Shown piece by piece: positions 61,087-64,000 of a stretch of DNA of 64,000 nucleotides (position 1 is its first letter; every line of letters starts with the position of its first letter). Made by a program: the position numbers and the translations under genes. This DNA comes from Domibacillus antri (GTDB taxonomy: Bacteria; Bacillota; Bacilli; Bacillales; Domibacillaceae). The stretch lies in the NCBI RefSeq assembly GCF_001936625.1, contig NZ_MSDU01000003.1:248001-312000 (forward strand), given 5' to 3'. The notes below the pieces were generated by a model. The model saw only the letters and a list, made by a program, of their open reading frames with translations, was not told the DNA's origin and ran no database searches.

Positions 61087-61484
61087 TTTTTTTTTATCGA
61101 ATTTGTTAAAAAGTCGATATAAAAACGTGCTTCCGCTTTACAGGAAAAATCATAGTTAGTGCCGAGTTCTTTTTGAAGAGAATCGATCGTTTTGATCTGG
61201 TCCGGTGTCGGCTCTTCCGAAAAGATTTTATCAACCACTTCATTGATTTTTTGAGCAAGGTCTTCGTGAAAGCGCGGATCTAATTTCATATCGTCCGGAA
61301 CCTGATTGAACCATGAAGCGTTCTGCTGAATATAGCGCTGCCACTCTTTCATAAAATCTTGCGGATGATAGCTTTCTTCATCCCACATAATTTTCGCCAT
61401 ATATTGTTCAAAAGCAGTAGTAATCGACCGGGTAATACTGATTTTCACACCGTGTGATAAGCTGTTTAACATTGACATTGCCAA
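61074..61484 (-). CDS. Uncharacterised cytoplasmic protein, frame ends at a poly-A tract
   Basis: 136 residues from the TTG 6 nt after AGGAGG; two ATGs follow closely. Helical, with FEQYMAKIMWDEESYHPQDF and a Lys-rich end. The position between ywpF-like and fabZ would suit ywpG, but I cannot confirm similarity. The coding frame stops just past a nine-A run, where the alternative frame continues for 61 codons; this may be a frameshift mutation, a sequencing error or programmed slippage. Confidence 0.65.
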   Translation of the reverse strand: MAMSMLNSLSHGVKISITRSITTAFEQYMAKIMWDEESYHPQDFMKEWQRYIQQNASWFNQVPDDMKLDPRFHEDLAQKINEVVDKIFSEEPTPDQIKTIDSLQKELGTNYDFSCKAEARFYIDFLTNSIKKKPNS

Positions 61485-61582
61485 TAGGTACCTCCTGGAA
61501 ATAGCCTCATTGACTCCTCGAAAATAATAACTCTTATACTTTATCATACTTTCGAACTGGTGACAAAATTTTTTCGGATTTA

Positions 61583-61621
61583 AAAAAGCATCGGCCGATT
61601 CCAATGCGGCGCGATGCTTTT
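61583..61621 (-). terminator. Terminator of the acidic lipoprotein gene
   Basis: AAAAGCATCG / CGATGCTTTT stem with TTTTTT on the minus strand, 5 bases past the stop. Confidence 0.8.
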
Positions 61622-61625
61622 GTTG

Positions 61626-61910
61626 TCAGCTGTCTTTATTATCGGCGTCTTGCATATCGTTCTGGTCTTCAATCACATCTTCTTCCGGTGTATTTTCATC
61701 CGTTGCCGGGTCCATGTCATCGTCAGTGTTCGTATCTTCTGTTTCGTCGTTTTCATCCATTATGACGTCGTCTTCAACATCTTCATCTTGAACATCATCT
61801 TCAACCGCCGGATTATCATCCGCAGGTTCATCATCATTTCCCGCGCATCCTACAAGCAGCATGGCAGCCAGGGCAGATCCACCGGCTAATTTCAACAGTT
61901 TCGCATTCAT
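61626..61910 (-). CDS. Small, extremely acidic lipoprotein
   Basis: 94 residues. Lipobox LVGC (Cys about 22), then about 70 residues that are nearly half Asp/Glu (DDEPADDNPAVEDDVQDEDV and similar) with no fold expected. It may bind cations at the membrane surface or act as a spacer. The GGGG before the ATG is a modest ribosome binding site. About 250 bp upstream, up to the array at 62.17 kb, hold no supported gene. Confidence 0.7.
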   Translation of the reverse strand: MNAKLLKLAGGSALAAMLLVGCAGNDDEPADDNPAVEDDVQDEDVEDDVIMDENDETEDTNTDDDMDPATDENTPEEDVIEDQNDMQDADNKDS

Positions 61911-62164
61911 TCGTAAAAATCCCCTTTCGCTAATGACGATTTTTTGCTCTTACTGGTTGTATTGTTTCCCGCTGCTGGAAAAATTAATCGTCCATTTTAC
62001 AAAAAGGGTGTTAAGACCCTATGAAGATTGGCAAAAGAAAAATAAACGTCGTAAATGGTCCTATTTTTGACGACGAAAACAGCTTTCACTTCATTCTGCT
62101 TCATTTTTCATCTTTCTATGCAGCCTTCAGCGGTTCTGTCCAGCGTTTCCGGCAGCAAATAAAG

Positions 62165-62299
62165 AAGGGCCGCCTCAAACATTTATCGAGGCAGCACCTT
62201 ATTCATTTCGATAGCCGGATTTTGTCGAATCCAGCCTTCAATGATATAGAATCCGGCTGTCATATCAACAAACCGGCCTAAATAATGCATAATCAGGCC
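62165..62299. repeat. GGCCGG element, copy 7 (degenerate array)
   Basis: The head hairpin GCCGCCTC/GAGGCAGC replaces the usual GATGTCTC/GAGACATC while the loop and following TTCATTTCGATAGCCGGAT are kept, so both arms changed together. One forward unit at 62213 and inverted units at 62252 (TCCGGCT), 62272 (ACCGGCC) and 62293 (TCAGGCC) keep the 20-21 bp pitch. It ends 28 bp before the fabZ stop codon. Confidence 0.75.
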
Positions 62300-62326
62300 C
62301 GGCATCTACAACTTATAGGACAGCAC

Positions 62327-62746
62327 CTATTCCAGCGCAAACATTAATTCCGCTTCGCACACAAGCTCGCCTTCTACAGAAGCCATTGCTTTCGCTTTGC
62401 CGATGGAGCCGCGCAGGCGGGTCATTTCGACTTCGAGACGCAGCTGATCGCCCGGAACGACCTGACGCTTGAAGCGGCAATTGTCGATTCCCGCGAAAAA
62501 GGCAAGACGGCCTTTGTTTTCTTCTTTTTTCAGCATCGCGACGGCGCCGACCTGGGCGAGCGCTTCAACGATTAACACGCCCGGCATCACCGGATAATCC
62601 GGAAAATGTCCGTTGAAAAATTCTTCATTCGCGGTTACGTTTTTAATACCCACTGCCCGCTTTCCATCTTCTACTTCGACGATACGGTCCACAAGAAGAA
62701 AAGGGTAGCGGTGCGGGATTGTTTCTTTAATTTCACGAATATCCAT
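62327..62746 (-). CDS. fabZ: (3R)-hydroxyacyl-ACP dehydratase FabZ
   Basis: 139 residues from the ATG 7 nt after AAAGGTGGG. Hot-dog fold with [13 protein letters not shown], and [21 protein letters not shown], which has the catalytic His and, further on, Glu. It removes water from beta-hydroxyacyl-ACP in fatty acid elongation. It follows epuA by 14 bp and the flagellar genes upstream, as in B. subtilis, forming one probable transcript. Confidence 0.96.
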   Translation of the reverse strand: MDIREIKETIPHRYPFLLVDRIVEVEDGKRAVGIKNVTANEEFFNGHFPDYPVMPGVLIVEALAQVGAVAMLKKEENKGRLAFFAGIDNCRFKRQVVPGDQLRLEVEMTRLRGSIGKAKAMASVEGELVCEAELMFALE

Positions 62747-62760
62747 TGAGATACCCACCT

Positions 62761-62964
62761 TTAGAAGAGACTTTTAACAATTACATCGAATAATTGAATC
62801 CATGTGTCAGGCACAAACACGTCTAACGGGTTGCCGGTACCGATAATGCTGTAGCCGATCACTGCACCCGTGACAGCTGTGATGATCATGAGAAAAGATG
62901 TTAACATGAATCTGCCGAGGGGGGTGAGGCGGGTTTCTTTTTTCCGCTTCCATTGTTCAGTCAC
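62761..62964 (-). CDS. EpuA-family small membrane protein (annotated as RNA polymerase beta-like)
   Basis: 67 residues with a basic N-terminus, one membrane helix (about 19-41) and the family signature [20 protein letters not shown]. Members are often mis-titled DNA-directed RNA polymerase subunit beta. The function is unknown. GTG start with AAGGA upstream. It sits between flhP and fabZ. Confidence 0.88.
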   Translation of the reverse strand: MTEQWKRKKETRLTPLGRFMLTSFLMIITAVTGAVIGYSIIGTGNPLDVFVPDTWIQLFDVIVKSLF

Positions 62965-62980
62965 TGGTCATCCTTCCCCT

Positions 62981-63769
62981 CTATCTGACCCCATTAATTA
63001 AGCCGAGCATTTGATCCGCGATTGAAATCGCTTTTGATTGAAATTGATAGGAACGCTGTGTCATCATCAAATCGCTCATTTCTTTTGAAAAATCCACGTT
63101 TGACATTTCAAGAAAACCAGCTTGAATGCCGGAAGCTTCACGCTCAGCGGCATTAAGATCACGTAAAACCTGTCCTTCCGCCACCGCCGGGTCTTCCGGC
63201 AGCACAAACAGATTGTCCCCTGTGCGCTCTAAAAATTGCGGTTTATCCACTTGTATGAGACCTATTAAGCCTCCCGCCTGCTCCGCCATTTCTTCAGGCG
63301 TCATGACGATCGGATTATTTGCTTCATCAAGCACCGGGTAGCCTTCAGATGTCACGAGCATGACGTTTTCGCCGCCAGCCGGAGTAATGGAAAATGAGCC
63401 ATCGCGCGTATAATGAACGCGGCCGGTACCATCTTCATTTTGAACGAGCACTTTGAAAAATTGATTCGGCTGAGACAAAGCAAAATCAAGCGCTCTGCCT
63501 GTTTGCTGAAGTGCTCCCTGTGTGCCGACCATTTGCGCCTGTGCCATCATCGCGCCAACACCAAGACGAATGCCTAACGGTGTCAGACGGCCGATATCCT
63601 CCGTTTGACGATTCAAATTATTCGTCTGCTGATGAACGAGATCCCTAAATGCCGCATCGCTTCTTTTATAACCGGTTGTATTCATATTCGCCACGTTGTT
63701 ACTCGTGACATCCATTCTTTTTTGAAGCTGTGATAGCGCATTGACGGCATTAATCATTGTTCTATTCAT
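62981..63769 (-). CDS. flhP: Flagellar basal-body rod protein FlhP
   Basis: 262 residues. Flagellar rod/hook N-terminus (NAVNALSQLQKRMDVTSNNVANMNTTGYKR) and C-terminus (EMSNVDFSKEMSDLMMTQRSYQFQSKAIS) of the FlgG/FlhO/FlhP family flank a central domain. It should form part of the distal rod and be exported by the flagellar secretion apparatus. AAAGGAG overlaps the stop region of the preceding flhO, showing coupling. Confidence 0.94.
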   Translation of the reverse strand: MNRTMINAVNALSQLQKRMDVTSNNVANMNTTGYKRSDAAFRDLVHQQTNNLNRQTEDIGRLTPLGIRLGVGAMMAQAQMVGTQGALQQTGRALDFALSQPNQFFKVLVQNEDGTGRVHYTRDGSFSITPAGGENVMLVTSEGYPVLDEANNPIVMTPEEMAEQAGGLIGLIQVDKPQFLERTGDNLFVLPEDPAVAEGQVLRDLNAAEREASGIQAGFLEMSNVDFSKEMSDLMMTQRSYQFQSKAISIADQMLGLINGVR

Positions 63770-63782
63770 GCTGTACGCTCCT

Positions 63783-64000
63783 TTACGTCACTCTGCCGAC
63801 TTCGTTCGCGGCTTTTTCCATGCTGCGGTCATACGCCGTCAGCACCTTTTGATTCGCTTCAAATGCCCGGTACGCCGTCAGCATATCCGTCATTGTGCGG
63901 GCTGTATCTGTTGTGGACCCTTCAAGAAAGGATTGCTGAACAGTAAACGCCGCATCAGCAGCACCAAACGCTGTTGGAAGCGCCGCACCGTCTATGCGGT
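63783..64000 (-). CDS. flhO: Flagellar basal-body rod protein FlhO, C-terminal part (cut by window end)
   Basis: The last 71 codons are visible: FTVQQSFLEGSTTDTARTMT, then DMLTAYRAFEANQKVLTAYD and the stop at 63783. This is the conserved C-terminal coil of rod proteins. The rest lies beyond 64000. It ends 13 bp before flhP. Confidence 0.9.
   Translation of the reverse strand, partial: RIDGAALPTAFGAADAAFTVQQSFLEGSTTDTARTMTDMLTAYRAFEANQKVLTAYDRSMEKAANEVGRVT

Noticed and set aside
62021-62281. 86-codon plus-strand frame through the degenerate GGCCGG element
   Set aside because: It runs through the repeat and hairpin sequence and has no plausible translation start.

Overview
The window looks like chromosomal DNA of a low-to-mid GC, Gram-positive, spore-former-type bacterium of the Bacillaceae. 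Support comes from AGGAGG-type ribosome binding sites with frequent TTG/GTG starts, from S-layer-homology (SLH) cell-surface proteins, and from a right end (flhO-flhP, epuA, fabZ, ywpF-like, ssbB-like, ywqA-like) that resembles the order I recall for the same region of Bacillus subtilis. The species cannot be named from sequence alone; the S-layer precursor N-terminus would suit Bacillus or a close relative. No rRNA, tRNA, prophage or CRISPR array was seen.

Layout. (1) 0.1-6.2 kb: three SLH proteins (two are DUF4855-like paralogues), a membrane-enzyme remnant and an LCP-family wall-polymer ligase. (2) 6.4-25 kb: UPF0178 and DUF975 proteins, two secreted subtilases with Ig-like tails, an SF1 helicase with a winged-helix partner, a luciferase-like oxidoreductase, a HepT toxin remnant, a CAP protein/SLH protein pair, a lipoprotein, two unknown small genes, and a sigma-factor-like gene overlapping a CoiA-like gene. 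(3) 25.2-32.3 kb: an accessory island with a TPR-membrane protein plus PP2C phosphatase, a candidate type I toxin-antitoxin, and a HEPN protein plus dual-P-loop ATPase operon framed by inverted REP-like sequences, one of which interrupts a REP-associated (Y1) transposase gene. (4) 32.3-42.3 kb: the 1283-residue S-layer-type protein and the genes expected to make and pyruvylate the secondary cell-wall polymer that SLH domains bind (glycosyltransferase, TagA/WecG, WecC, CsaB, second glycosyltransferase). (5) 42.3-48.3 kb: NERD-domain protein, 6-phosphogluconate dehydrogenase, lipoprotein, MurJ. (6) 48.4-55.3 kb: four SLH-anchored wall enzymes (glucosaminidase, NlpC/P60 endopeptidase, subtilase, amidase). 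(7) 55.5-64 kb: SNF2 helicase operon, ssbB-like gene, ywpF-like gene, small lipoprotein, fabZ, epuA and flagellar rod genes.

How it fits together: nine genes encode SLH proteins, and CsaB with its neighbours would build the pyruvylated polymer they dock on. The window therefore holds anchor synthesis, the S-layer subunit, and the wall hydrolases and proteases that use the anchor.

The most unusual feature is a family of intergenic elements at seven places. Most start with a conserved terminator-like hairpin followed by TATAGCCGGAT, then tandem GGCCGGA units, then the same motif inverted (TCCGGCC), with units spaced strictly 20 or 21 bp apart. The second is the HEPN/dual-ATPase cassette, bounded by near-identical 20-bp inverted repeats, which is a candidate conflict (defence) system.
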